Below the pieces are notes generated by a model. It was not told the origin of the DNA. It did no database searches and saw only the letters and a program-made list of their open reading frames with translations. This document shows positions 49,105-58,452 of a stretch of 64,000 nucleotides of DNA, piece after piece. The DNA is from Psychrobacter sp. I-STPA10 (GTDB taxonomy: Bacteria > Pseudomonadota > Gammaproteobacteria > Pseudomonadales > Moraxellaceae): NCBI RefSeq assembly GCF_021012795.1, contig NZ_VFYU01000025.1, positions 62,001 through 126,000 on the forward strand, read 5' to 3'. Each line of letters starts with the position of its first letter. Position 1 is the stretch's first letter. Both the position numbers and the translations under genes were made by a program.

Positions 49105-49650
49105 TTAGCTAGATAAGTATAATTGTGGATAGGCACGCTGCAATTCAGCAACAATCTGATGTAACATCTGGCGTGGATATGTATGACCTGTGACGATAAT
49201 AATATCCGCAATTTGTTGATATAAAGGATCACGAATCTTAAATAAATCACTAAGCACTTGCTTAGGATTGGGCTGCTGTAATAAAGGTCTAGACTTATCT
49301 TTTAGGGTTCGACGCATTTGAGTCTCAACACTGGCTTGCAAATAAATAACAATGCCTCTCTGTGTTAACCAGTCACGATTACACTCTCGCATCACCACAC
49401 CACCACCTGTCGCTAACACAATATTTTGACGCTGTGTTAATACATCAATGGCACGACTCTCCCGCTCTCGAAACCCGTCTTCCCCTTCTTTAGCAAAAAT
49501 CCAAGCAATATCTGCTCCTGACTGCGCCTCAATAAAATGATCACTATCAATAAACTCACGATCCATGTGTTTTGCCAGCAGGCGACCAATGGTCGTTTTA
49601 CCTGCCCCCATTGGTCCTACAATGAAGATTGAAGACACCTCATTTTGCAT
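49105..49650 (-). CDS. aroK: Shikimate kinase
   Basis: Phosphorylates shikimate at O3. About 181 residues. Walker A is GPMGAGKTTIGRLLA at about residue 10, then FIDSDHFIEAQSGADIAWIF (shikimate-binding DxD), ATGGGVVMRECNRDWL, and the lid arginine segment RRTLKDKSRPLLQ. The start at 49650 (MQNEVSS) is preferred over an upstream reading because the family starts directly before the Walker A strand. It begins a unit with aroB, separated by terminators from pilQ. Confidence 0.95.
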   Translation of the reverse strand: MQNEVSSIFIVGPMGAGKTTIGRLLAKHMDREFIDSDHFIEAQSGADIAWIFAKEGEDGFRERESRAIDVLTQRQNIVLATGGGVVMRECNRDWLTQRGIVIYLQASVETQMRRTLKDKSRPLLQQPNPKQVLSDLFKIRDPLYQQIADIIIVTGHTYPRQMLHQIVAELQRAYPQLYLSS

Positions 49651-49763
49651 ATCACTATCTCTAAATAAATAAGTTATAATACAACGGGATGTCATTAAAG
49701 GCTAGGTCAGTTAAAAACTCAATACTAATAAATAAGAACAAATCCCAGCAAAAAACAAAAATA

Positions 49764-49785
49764 ACTGTGATATTTTAATCACAGT
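49764..49785. other. Perfect 8-bp hairpin ACTGTGAT/ATCACAGT
   Basis: The loop is ATTTTA. It lies one base from the pilQ terminator on the aroK side, at a place where an aroK operator or an extra terminator stem would fit. Confidence 0.4.
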
Positions 49786-49819
49786 AAAAAAAAGCAATCT
49801 ATAAAAGATTGCTTTTTTA
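49786..49819. terminator. Terminator between pilQ and aroK
   Basis: AAAAGCAATCT-ATAAA-AGATTGCTTTT with T-runs on both sides. It ends the pilMNOPQ operon on the minus strand before aroK. Confidence 0.9.
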
Positions 49820-49842
49820 ATAAAATGCCACCTAACTGATAC

Positions 49843-49881
49843 AAGTGTATCAAGCTTAACTCACGGAAACTTGATACACTT
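49843..49881 (-). other. 12-bp perfect hairpin after pilQ stop
   Basis: AAGTGTATCAAG and CTTGATACACTT pair perfectly around a 15-nt loop, starting 9 nt downstream of the pilQ stop. No T-run follows directly; probably an mRNA 3' stability structure ahead of the true terminator. Confidence 0.6.
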
Positions 49882-49889
49882 TAGATCAA

Positions 49890-52244
49890 CTAGTTAATAC
49901 GACTCACACCATCATTAATCAGTTTTGGTGTCACAAAGATCAATAACTCTTGTTTGTCATTACGTCTGACATCACTTTTAAATAAACGACCCACATACGG
50001 TAGATCTCCTAAGAATGGGACTTTTTCTACCCCATTAGACTTGGTATTTCTAAAGACACCACCTAATACCACCGTCTGTCCATCTTCAACAATCACATTG
50101 GTACTAATAGAGTCCTCAGCGATTGCAATCGTACCATTATAAGTCGTTGGTGTACCATTGGTTACTACCAACTCCAAACCAATTTTGCCATCTGGAGTAA
50201 TGTTTGGCGTTGCCTCCAAACTTAGCGCTGCTTCTCTAAAGCTGGTTGTGGTTGCGCCACTTGCAGAAGCTTCTTGATAGGGTATTTGAGTACCAGAAGA
50301 TACTCGTGCGGTCTGTTTATCAGCAGTCAACACTTTTGGTGTTGAGATCACCTCACCACGATTATCTGCTTGCATGGCAGATAACTCTAAATCTAACATC
50401 AAATCAGACATACTAAGCAAACCAAAAGCAATACGTCCTGCTGGATTAGCAATACCCAAATCTACGTTTAAGTTATCTGGGCGGCTAATATTATAGCTAG
50501 GATAAGACACTTGCTGTCCATTAACCGTTGTGGTCTGAACATCAAAATGCTTCAAATCCCATAGAGTTTGGTTACTACCACCAACTAATAAATTACGGTT
50601 GTTAGCTGCACCATTTGATAAAATCCCCCAACGAACACCAAGCTCTTTACTAAAGGTATCATTTGCACTGACAATACGAGCTTCAATCATTACCTGACGT
50701 ACTGGTATGTCAATTTTTGCTACCAATTCACGTATGTTTTCAATACTGTCCGTCGTATCTTGTACGATTAACGTATTGGTACGTGAATCGACTGTCACTG
50801 TGCCACGATCTGATAGCAAAGATCCACTATCTATATTTAAGTTATTAGCACCACGATTAGATCCATGACCTTGGGAAATCAAGGTTTGTACATCTTCTGC
50901 TTTTGCATAACTTAAACGAATATACTCAGTACGCAAAGGTAAGAAATTATCTACTTTTTGCTGTGCTTCTAACTCTTTGGCTTCTTGATCTGCGAGTTCA
51001 CCTGCTGGCGCAATCAATATGACATTGCCATTTTTACGCATGCCTAAATCTTTGCTTTTTAGAATAATATCTAAAGCTTGATCCCAAGGCACATTATAAA
51101 GTCGTAAAGTCATGTTACCAGAGACACTGTCACTTGCGACAATATTTGTTTGGGTCGCATCTGCCAACAGATCCAAAACATAACGAATAGGCAGGTCTTG
51201 AATTTCAAAGGAAATAGGCTCACCAGTGTACGTTTTTTCTTCAAGAGTGGGTGGTCGTAACAACTCCGGCTGACTCACACTAATAGTCAATTGATTGCCT
51301 GTTTGGTAAGCTTGATACTCAAAATCTTGCGCCATATTAATAGTAATCACACCGGATTGGTTTTGATTGGTCGCATCTATCGACGCCACCAATCCACCAG
51401 CATTTAATCGGCGTATCAAGTTGCGTGGCACTGTCGCACCTGTCATACGTACTACTAATTTATTGCCTTGACGCTGTAAGTCGATTGGAATGTCTTCATT
51501 GGTTAGGGTAATGTTAATATTACCACCACCTTGTGCATTTCCAACATAATTAACAGCAGATAAACCATCATAACTATATTGCCGTGAAACAGCAGCAGAT
51601 ACTTGTGGATTCAGTAATGGATTAACCTTAACAATCATGGTGTCTTTAGCCACAGTTTGCTTTTGTTGATTGTTAGTCCCTGTACCATTAGTCGTCACTG
51701 ACGTTGGCTCAACAATAATAGGTTGTGCAGCAGGCAAATCATCACTCAACACAACCGTCTGTTGCCCAGAGGTAGACACTACAGAATAAGCATTTGTATT
51801 TGATTGTGGTGTGATATTGATATATAGCGAGTTACCCTCTACTTGTGTGGCATAATTGTTTGCACTGCTAGAAGGAGAATCTAACCCCACAATCAAACGT
51901 GTTGTGGTTTCATCTCCTAATGTACTCACTTCTTTAATCACACCTTGATTGAAAGTGGTGAGAGGACTCGACAATTGATTGTTAATATCATTAAAGTCTA
52001 ATACCAAACGTGATGGATTATCCAACTGATACGCTTCAGGTAAGCTCGGTTGACCCTCAAAGTCTAATCTAAGCTGGGTTAAATTTGGTGTCGGCTTTGT
52101 GACATCCATCGCCATGATGGCATTAGCAGCAAAAACAGAGCTACTCATCATCATCAAACTAGCAGAGATGGCAGTTAATACAAAGGTCGAAGGCGTGGAA
52201 TATTTAGTAATCATTGAAGCCTTACTATTGCTATGAATTGTCAT
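49890..52244 (-). CDS. pilQ: Type IV pilus secretin
   Basis: Outer-membrane secretin ring through which the pilus exits. About 784 residues. The signal region ends near SSSVFAANA. Two AMIN domains (about 45-135 and 215-320) bind peptidoglycan, with a Thr/Gln-rich linker between. An STN/secretin N domain (ISFEIQDLPIRYVLDLLADA, then a RLYNVPWDQALDIIL strand) and a second N domain follow, and the secretin core has VEDGQTVVLGGVFRN and VPFLGDLPYVGRLFKS. The start at 52244 (ATG after GAGGA) is preferred to a TTG five codons upstream. Last gene of the pilM-Q operon. Confidence 0.96.
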   Translation of the reverse strand: MTIHSNSKASMITKYSTPSTFVLTAISASLMMMSSSVFAANAIMAMDVTKPTPNLTQLRLDFEGQPSLPEAYQLDNPSRLVLDFNDINNQLSSPLTTFNQGVIKEVSTLGDETTTRLIVGLDSPSSSANNYATQVEGNSLYINITPQSNTNAYSVVSTSGQQTVVLSDDLPAAQPIIVEPTSVTTNGTGTNNQQKQTVAKDTMIVKVNPLLNPQVSAAVSRQYSYDGLSAVNYVGNAQGGGNINITLTNEDIPIDLQRQGNKLVVRMTGATVPRNLIRRLNAGGLVASIDATNQNQSGVITINMAQDFEYQAYQTGNQLTISVSQPELLRPPTLEEKTYTGEPISFEIQDLPIRYVLDLLADATQTNIVASDSVSGNMTLRLYNVPWDQALDIILKSKDLGMRKNGNVILIAPAGELADQEAKELEAQQKVDNFLPLRTEYIRLSYAKAEDVQTLISQGHGSNRGANNLNIDSGSLLSDRGTVTVDSRTNTLIVQDTTDSIENIRELVAKIDIPVRQVMIEARIVSANDTFSKELGVRWGILSNGAANNRNLLVGGSNQTLWDLKHFDVQTTTVNGQQVSYPSYNISRPDNLNVDLGIANPAGRIAFGLLSMSDLMLDLELSAMQADNRGEVISTPKVLTADKQTARVSSGTQIPYQEASASGATTTSFREAALSLEATPNITPDGKIGLELVVTNGTPTTYNGTIAIAEDSISTNVIVEDGQTVVLGGVFRNTKSNGVEKVPFLGDLPYVGRLFKSDVRRNDKQELLIFVTPKLINDGVSRIN

Positions 52245-52272
52245 TATTTTAATCCTCAAAAAAGCAAATAAT

Positions 52273-52821
52273 CTATGGAGAAGAAATCAAAGAAGCAGGT
52301 TTTTCAACATATCGACCACGGTTATCAGGGACAATTTCTATCAAATTGATCTGCGTTGAGGTGATCTCCACGATACGACCATTATTCATACCCATATAGT
52401 CGCCCACTTTTACATTCTGTACCAGACCATCAGGTCGTTGTACCAAACCGTACTGGACACCTTCTGGTGATATAATCACACCATGATAAACAAGTTGAGA
52501 GAGTTCATAATCCTCTAATGGCTCTTTAATTCGTGTCACATCCAGTGTCACACCATCATCATTCTCGATTTGGTTTTGTAAATTCAATAAGCTTTGGGGT
52601 AAAAAAGGGCTACGTAGATCACTGGCATCATAGACATAATCTTCGACCAATTCTGGCTCTGGAGGTGGTTCAATGGGCTGAGCTGGAGAATTGCGTATTT
52701 CTGTCATCTTCTCCTCAGCAACCATTACCCGATCTGTACAGCCTGTCAACATCAAGCTGCCTATTGCCATAAAACCAAAAGCCAGTATATGTAGTGAGGA
52801 AGGTAATTGTTTCATATTCAT
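52273..52821 (-). CDS. pilP: Type IV pilus assembly lipoprotein PilP
   Basis: Inner-membrane lipoprotein that links PilNO to the PilQ secretin. About 182 residues. The lipobox LTGC follows a hydrophobic stretch (residues 12-28), then a Pro/Glu-rich flexible arm (PIEPPPEPELVEDYVY) and the PilP beta-domain with YELSQLVYHGVIISPEGVQY, GLVQRPDGLVQNVKVGDYMG and NNGRIVEITSTQINLIEIV. The GGGG-containing site overlaps the end of pilO, so they are translationally linked. A TTG one codon upstream is an alternative start. Confidence 0.94.
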   Translation of the reverse strand: MNMKQLPSSLHILAFGFMAIGSLMLTGCTDRVMVAEEKMTEIRNSPAQPIEPPPEPELVEDYVYDASDLRSPFLPQSLLNLQNQIENDDGVTLDVTRIKEPLEDYELSQLVYHGVIISPEGVQYGLVQRPDGLVQNVKVGDYMGMNNGRIVEITSTQINLIEIVPDNRGRYVEKPASLISSP

Positions 52822-52824
52822 CAA

Positions 52825-53550
52825 TTATTCCCCTTGATTATCGGTAGCTGCGGGGGTGTCAGAACTCTCAGTTGGAATCTGATCCGCATCTTTTGAACGA
52901 TATGTTTTAACTTGAAGCACCAAATTCAACTGCGGAATCTCTTCCAATGTTGGCTGTGGATTATTTACTTCAAAGTCATGTATGGTAATAATACGAGGTA
53001 GTGCAGCCAAGCCACTGATAAATGCACCAAATTCATGATAATCCCCAAGTGCAGCAATACGAATTGGCTGTTCAATAAAGAACTCTTGCTCCACTTCGTT
53101 TTCTACCGAGATATCTTGAAAGCGAATATTACTACCAACACCAGTCATATTAATACCTTCTAACAGCTCAGGAATTCTTGTATCTTTTGGTAGCTGATTG
53201 ACGAGCTCATTAAAATCCTTCTCCATTTGTGCTACTTGAGCTTCATACTCAGCTAAATGACGTGCCTTTGACTCTTTGTCACGATATTCAGTTAATAAGG
53301 TCTCTTGCTCAGCACTGGCTGCTGTAATTTCATCCATTTTACTACTAACAGGAAAAGCATATACCAAGGCGGCAATGACACCCACTAATAATAAAAAGAC
53401 AGTGACTTTAACAGGAGTTGGCCATGAGCCATAATTTTGTGAATCAAGAGACTCAAAACTACGTCGAAAATCTTGAAAATTAAATGATTTTTTTGGCGTT
53501 TTTGTTTTACTAGCAGCTTTTGCCGATTTTTTCTTTGTAAGCTTCACCAT
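52825..53550 (-). CDS. pilO: Type IV pilus assembly protein PilO
   Basis: Inner-membrane bitopic protein of the alignment complex. It is 241 residues. A Lys-rich cytosolic N-terminus of about 50 residues, one membrane helix (PVKVTVFLLLVGVIAALVYA), a coiled coil (AASAEQETLLTEYRDKESKA) and the ferredoxin-like domain with LPKDTRIPELLEGINMTGVG and YHEFGAFISGLAALPRIITI. The tail is acidic. The gene overlaps pilN by one base. Confidence 0.94.
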   Translation of the reverse strand: MVKLTKKKSAKAASKTKTPKKSFNFQDFRRSFESLDSQNYGSWPTPVKVTVFLLLVGVIAALVYAFPVSSKMDEITAASAEQETLLTEYRDKESKARHLAEYEAQVAQMEKDFNELVNQLPKDTRIPELLEGINMTGVGSNIRFQDISVENEVEQEFFIEQPIRIAALGDYHEFGAFISGLAALPRIITIHDFEVNNPQPTLEEIPQLNLVLQVKTYRSKDADQIPTESSDTPAATDNQGE

Positions 53551-54209
53551 TATTGTCCTCCTGCGTCAGCTTGATTCTCAGGAGCGTTATCCAAACCACT
53601 CTCATCAGGTGTACCGGCAACTACTTGAGTGGTCACTACAAACTGTATATAGCTATCTTCAGGATAAACAGGTCTTGTTGTCTGATCGACAACTGTGGGA
53701 TTCACTTTAGGCTGATATGCCTGAATATCATCTTGGATAGACTTAAGCTTAGAATCATGCATCCAATCACTGGCATTTAAGTTACGCACTAAGCTTGATA
53801 CAATATTTGGATTGTCCGCCCGACCAGTAAAGGTGATTAAATCTCCCTCTCTTTTTAAGTTGGTCAAATACATTGCTGAAGGAACTGCTTTTGCAATGTC
53901 ATCCCAAATTCTAACAGGTACAGGTCGACGCCCTTGTAAATCTTGAATAACACGCATACGTGAGATGATTGCATCACGACGCACTTCCAAATCATCAATT
54001 TGTTTCAGATCTGCATCCAAGCTGGTATTGGCAGTACGGATAAGCTCATTTGCCTGTTGTTGTTGTTCTAACTCACGATTATAAAATGACCAAACGGCAA
54101 ATGCTGCCAGTAAAGAAAATAAGACAACCGCAATCACCTGAGTAATAAACTCTTTATTTTTGCGCTCTCGCTCTTCTTCACGCCAAGGTAATAAGTTAAT
54201 GCGTGCCAT
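53550..54209 (-). CDS. pilN: Type IV pilus assembly protein PilN
   Basis: Inner-membrane partner of PilO. It is 219 residues. The N-terminus ARINLLPWREEERERKNKEF contains the conserved INLLPWRE motif that binds PilM. A membrane helix at about 22-44 is followed by a coiled coil and a periplasmic domain (AVPSAMYLTNLKREGDLITF, TGRADNPNIVSSLVRNLNAS). The C-terminal tail is Gln/Asp-rich. Stop and start overlaps (one base each) with pilM and pilO show tight coupling. Confidence 0.95.
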   Translation of the reverse strand: MARINLLPWREEERERKNKEFITQVIAVVLFSLLAAFAVWSFYNRELEQQQQANELIRTANTSLDADLKQIDDLEVRRDAIISRMRVIQDLQGRRPVPVRIWDDIAKAVPSAMYLTNLKREGDLITFTGRADNPNIVSSLVRNLNASDWMHDSKLKSIQDDIQAYQPKVNPTVVDQTTRPVYPEDSYIQFVVTTQVVAGTPDESGLDNAPENQADAGGQ

Positions 54210-55264
54210 TAGTCAAAACTCCTTAATGCCAAACCACATGCTACCATCAAGCTTGGTGCATCAACTGCTAGCTGTTCTGCATTTATTTGGGGTGCAATTG
54301 ACATATTAGTGAAGGGATCGGCTATTGACACCGTCGCACCTAACTTTTGTGCTACTAAATTGGTTAAATCTGGTATCGCTGCACTGCCACCACACAACAT
54401 AATATAATCTACATTGTTATACTGACTAGAGGAAAAATAAAATTGTAGTGAACGTGTCATTTGCTGAATGAGATCATCTACAAATGGCAGCAGCACTTCG
54501 CTTCGATAATCTTCTGGTAGTGTCTGATCACGCTTATGATAATAAGCCTCTTCATAATTGACACCATAGCGATTTTGAATGGCTTCTGTCAGTTGTATAC
54601 CACCAAATAACTGCTCACGACTATAGACAAACTCACCATCTTTTACAATATAAAGTGTCGTCTGTGTATGCCCAATATCAATCAATGCAGTGATTTCAGG
54701 CTGATTTGGTAGGGTATCAGCAATCAGTCCAAACGCACGCTCCATGGCATGTGACTCAATATCTACAACTTTTGTTGATAAACCACCAAATGCTAACGCA
54801 TCCACTCTTTGATCAACATTTTCTGATCTTGAAGCAACTAACAACACCTGTACCAATTCATCATCTAGGGTTGAAGGACCGAGTACTTCAAAATCCATAT
54901 TAACTTCTGACAAAGGATATGGAATATATTGTTCCGCATCTAAACGTATCAAAGCTTCACGCTCTGTATCGTTTAACTTTGCATCCATGTCTATCACTTT
55001 CGTAATAACCGCAGCACCAGAGACTGCCGTAGCAGCATTTTTACTACTAAGCTTTAGCCTCCTAGTAAGACGGGATATGGCATCTCCAATTGCCTCAATA
55101 TCGACTATGGATTTTTCTACCACTTGCCCAGGAGGCAATGGCTCTATACCATAGGATGCTAGATGGAATAAACCTTGTTGACGTTGTATCTCCACTATTT
55201 TCACAGATGTTGAGCTAACATCTACTCCAATAAGTTGACGACCTTTGGGGGTAAATAGCCTCAC
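54209..55264 (-). CDS. pilM: Type IV pilus assembly ATPase-like protein PilM
   Basis: Cytosolic actin-like protein that binds the PilN N-terminus. About 351 residues. It has the ATP-binding motifs LIGVDVSSTSVKIVEIQ near the start, ALIDIGHTQTTLYIV in the middle and IMLCGGSAAIPDLTNLVA near the end. The start is GTG at 55264 with AGAGG ten bases upstream, giving VRLFTPKGRQLIGVD, a normal PilM length (about 354). A longer reading to 55336 would add 24 residues with no family match. Divergent from mrcA. Confidence 0.92.
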   Translation of the reverse strand: MRLFTPKGRQLIGVDVSSTSVKIVEIQRQQGLFHLASYGIEPLPPGQVVEKSIVDIEAIGDAISRLTRRLKLSSKNAATAVSGAAVITKVIDMDAKLNDTEREALIRLDAEQYIPYPLSEVNMDFEVLGPSTLDDELVQVLLVASRSENVDQRVDALAFGGLSTKVVDIESHAMERAFGLIADTLPNQPEITALIDIGHTQTTLYIVKDGEFVYSREQLFGGIQLTEAIQNRYGVNYEEAYYHKRDQTLPEDYRSEVLLPFVDDLIQQMTRSLQFYFSSSQYNNVDYIMLCGGSAAIPDLTNLVAQKLGATVSIADPFTNMSIAPQINAEQLAVDAPSLMVACGLALRSFD

Positions 55265-55463
55265 AAACCAAATTCCTCTTAAAAATGAAAATGAAATATA
55301 GTTATTATTCAATCCTTGTTCTGTACAAGGATACAATATGTTACTTGTAAGATAGATTCAAGTATCCTAATACATATTTTTTGACAATTATACAATTATT
55401 TCTAAATCTTGGCATAGTTCAGGTTATAATATTGTCATTAAATATTTTTTTTCTTGCATATTT

Positions 55464-55479
55464 TTCTAGAATTCTAGAA
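55464..55479. promoter_or_regulatory. Perfect 16-bp palindrome in pilM-mrcA gap
   Basis: TTCTAGAATTCTAGAA lies in the 304-bp divergent region, 90 bp before the mrcA ATG and 199 bp before pilM. No loop, so a protein-binding site is more likely than a hairpin. No regulator is evident. Confidence 0.4.
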
Positions 55480-55568
55480 TATTTATACTAGTCTTTTAGG
55501 TTATGCTACCATTTTAAGCTTGATATGTCGTTCATTACTGACATTTTATTTTTATCATTTGAGTACTT

Positions 55569-58292
55569 ATGTCAAAAAAAGCGGTTTCTTCGCATCTCTA
55601 TTATTTTTTAAATTTGTTGCTGGCGATTCTAGCTTTTGCTGTCGTACTAGCACTGGCTGTGCCAATTGGTTTTTATGGCATGGCAATGTATATCGCTCCG
55701 AGCCTGCCAAGCACAGATGACATGACAGCGGCTCATTTTGAAATGCCTTTACAAATTTATAGTCAAGACAATAAATTAATTGGACAATACGGCAATCGTA
55801 TGTCATTGCCCGTTTCTTACGATGATATCCCTACAAACTTAGTCAATGCTTTTTTGGCAGCAGAAGACTCTAGTTTTTTTGAACACAGTGGCATCAGTAT
55901 CAAAGGGCTAGGTCGCGCTGTTACCGAAGTTGTCTCCAATAGCGATGAACAGCAAACGGGTGGCTCTACCATCACCATGCAAGTAGCAAAAAATTACTTT
56001 TTATCTCCAGAACGTACTTTAAACCGTAAATTAACAGAATTATTCTTAGCACGCAAAATTGAAGATGAACTGAGTAAAAAAGACATTTTAACCTTGTATG
56101 TCAATAAAATCTATTTGGGTGAAGGTGCTTATGGTATTCGTGCTGCAGCAAAAAAATACTATAGTAAATCATTAGAAAATCTCAGTATTGCTGAAATGGC
56201 AATGCTTGCAGGTCTGCCCAAAGCACCCTCAAGATATAATCCAGTGGTCAATCCTGAACGCGCTTTAGAGCGTCGCGACTGGATATTAGGGCAAATGCTT
56301 AAGCATCAATATATCAACCAACAACAATATGACCAAGCTGTTGCTTCACCAATAGGGCTCAATATTTATAAAGAAAAACTTGATGTCAATATGCCTTATT
56401 TGGCTGAGATGACCCGATATACCTTAGTTTCTCAATATGGTGCTAATGTTGTTAATTCTGGTTGGCGAGTACGTTTAACCGTTAATAGTAATACCCAACA
56501 ACAAGCCGAAACTGCACTAAAACGTGGCTTAATTAATTATGATCAGCGTCACGGTTGGCGTGGTGCAGTTGCCAATGGTGAACCACTAAATAAGTTTAAA
56601 TCTTATGGTAGCATACAACCTGCCAAAGTGACCAAAGTCTCTTCTCGCAGCTTTGAGGCCACTTTAGCATCAGATGAAAAAGTCACTGTCAACTGGTCAG
56701 GGATGCAGTGGGCAAAAAAATATTACTCTGTAAACCGTACAGGTGGCTATCCTTCAAATGCTTCACAGCTAGTCAAAAAAGATGACATTGTTTATTTATT
56801 ACCCAATAAAGACAAATCTTCTTGGAAGTTGATGCAACTGCCTGATGTGCAAGGTAGTATTGTTGCGCTCAATCCAGAAACAGGTGGTATTGAAGCTTTG
56901 GTAGGTGGTTTTGATTTTCGCCAAAGTAAATTTAATCGAGCCATACAAGGTTGGCGTCAACCTGGCTCTACCATTAAGCCCTTAATCTATTCAGCCGCTT
57001 TAGAAAAAGGCTATCGTCCTGATACGCTGGTATCTGACAGCCCACTACAAGTTGGTAGCTGGAAGCCAAAAAATTCAGATGGTCGTTATTATGGCAACAT
57101 TCCTCTACGTAAAGGCTTATATTTATCACGCAATCTGGTTTCAATTCGCCTATTAAGTGCAGTCGGTATACCAAATGCACGTAATTTATTAGAACAGTTT
57201 GGTTTGGACAAAGATAAAACACCAACCACATTATCTTTGGCTTTAGGCTCAGGACAAGCAACACCGTTACAAATGGCAACTGCCTATGCAACTTTTGCCA
57301 ATGGTGGTCATCGTATTCAACCTTATTTTATTGCTCAAATTTATAATTTTGATAACAAATTACTGTATCAAGCCAATCCTGCACAGGCATGTGCACTTTG
57401 TTTTAACAACTCTCTTGATAAGCTTAATGAAAAATTACTAAAACAGTCTGAATCTGAGCAATCCAGTGATGCGCCACAAAAAAGTGATGAACAGGTATTA
57501 AGCTTAGAAGATGATAATACAGAATCCCAAGATAATTTAAGCGATGACAGTAATGCGACACCTCCTGCTCAAACCTTGACAACTGCACAACAACATAACC
57601 AAGATCCTATCTATGATGCAGGACCGCAGTCTGATCGACTCAGACCACCCACTGTTCAATATAGCGAAGCTGAACAAGCACCAAGAATTCTATCTGCTTC
57701 TGTTGCCTATGAAATGGCAGATATATTACGTGACGTGGTACAACGAGGTACAGCAGTACGAGCCAAAACTCTCAAACGTGATGACATCGGTGGCAAAACA
57801 GGGACAACAAATGATTATCGTGATGCTTGGTTTGCAGGCTTCCAACCCTCTCTTGTTACCATTGTATGGGTTGGCTTTGATACACCCACTTCTTTAGGTT
57901 ATCATGAATATGGTGGTGTTGCCGCTTTACCTATATGGATTGATTTTATGCGTACCCAGCTCAAAGATCGTCCTCGCCAATGGGTGTCTATCAACAATGA
58001 AGCCAAATCTGAGAAACAAGAACAGAAAATTGTCGATATCACAGAAGATGGTGAAAAGCAGCTAGAAGAAGAACAAAAAGAGGCTCCAATCCCATTAGTC
58101 GATCCAAATATAAAACCACCAAAAGCAACTGCTAAAAAGCGCCCTACTCCAGCAGCAACCTCAACCACTGAGCAGCAACCTAAGCCTACAAAGAAAAGTA
58201 AACCATCTGAGGATGAGCAAGCACAATCACCCGCTCGCAGTACACCTTTAACAGTAAAAAAGGTAGATGAACTACCGCCTTTAGGTGATTAA
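55569..58292 (+). CDS. mrcA: Penicillin-binding protein 1A
   Basis: Bifunctional peptidoglycan synthase of the inner membrane. It is 907 residues. A membrane helix at 15-37 precedes the glycosyltransferase (GT51) domain with catalytic Glu in FLAAEDSSFFEHSG and GGSTITMQVAKNYFLSPERT. An OB-like region follows, then the transpeptidase with Ser467 in PGSTIKP, SRN at 520-522 and KTGTT at 743. A 70-residue acidic Ser/Asp/Gln insertion (about 615-690) and a long Lys/Pro/Thr-rich C-terminal tail (from about 800) are notable. It is divergent from pilM, the usual gammaproteobacterial arrangement. Confidence 0.96.
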   Translation: MSKKAVSSHLYYFLNLLLAILAFAVVLALAVPIGFYGMAMYIAPSLPSTDDMTAAHFEMPLQIYSQDNKLIGQYGNRMSLPVSYDDIPTNLVNAFLAAEDSSFFEHSGISIKGLGRAVTEVVSNSDEQQTGGSTITMQVAKNYFLSPERTLNRKLTELFLARKIEDELSKKDILTLYVNKIYLGEGAYGIRAAAKKYYSKSLENLSIAEMAMLAGLPKAPSRYNPVVNPERALERRDWILGQMLKHQYINQQQYDQAVASPIGLNIYKEKLDVNMPYLAEMTRYTLVSQYGANVVNSGWRVRLTVNSNTQQQAETALKRGLINYDQRHGWRGAVANGEPLNKFKSYGSIQPAKVTKVSSRSFEATLASDEKVTVNWSGMQWAKKYYSVNRTGGYPSNASQLVKKDDIVYLLPNKDKSSWKLMQLPDVQGSIVALNPETGGIEALVGGFDFRQSKFNRAIQGWRQPGSTIKPLIYSAALEKGYRPDTLVSDSPLQVGSWKPKNSDGRYYGNIPLRKGLYLSRNLVSIRLLSAVGIPNARNLLEQFGLDKDKTPTTLSLALGSGQATPLQMATAYATFANGGHRIQPYFIAQIYNFDNKLLYQANPAQACALCFNNSLDKLNEKLLKQSESEQSSDAPQKSDEQVLSLEDDNTESQDNLSDDSNATPPAQTLTTAQQHNQDPIYDAGPQSDRLRPPTVQYSEAEQAPRILSASVAYEMADILRDVVQRGTAVRAKTLKRDDIGGKTGTTNDYRDAWFAGFQPSLVTIVWVGFDTPTSLGYHEYGGVAALPIWIDFMRTQLKDRPRQWVSINNEAKSEKQEQKIVDITEDGEKQLEEEQKEAPIPLVDPNIKPPKATAKKRPTPAATSTTEQQPKPTKKSKPSEDEQAQSPARSTPLTVKKVDELPPLGD

Positions 58293-58319
58293 TGAAGGGT
58301 TAGTTTGACATTTTATTAC

Positions 58320-58362
58320 AGGCTTATACTAACTTGACACAGTTGGTATTAGCCTTTTTTTT
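58320..58362 (+). terminator. mrcA terminator
   Basis: GGCTTATACTAAC pairs with GTTGGTATTAGCC (one mismatch, one GU) around TTGACACA, followed by eight T, about 28 bp after the stop. Confidence 0.88.
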
Positions 58363-58452
58363 AATGTCACTGCTCAAATATAGCTGTTATAAGCCATAAA
58401 TAACCCTACCAGTATTGCCCACACTGTTTTTTGGTTAACTATCTAAAAGGCT

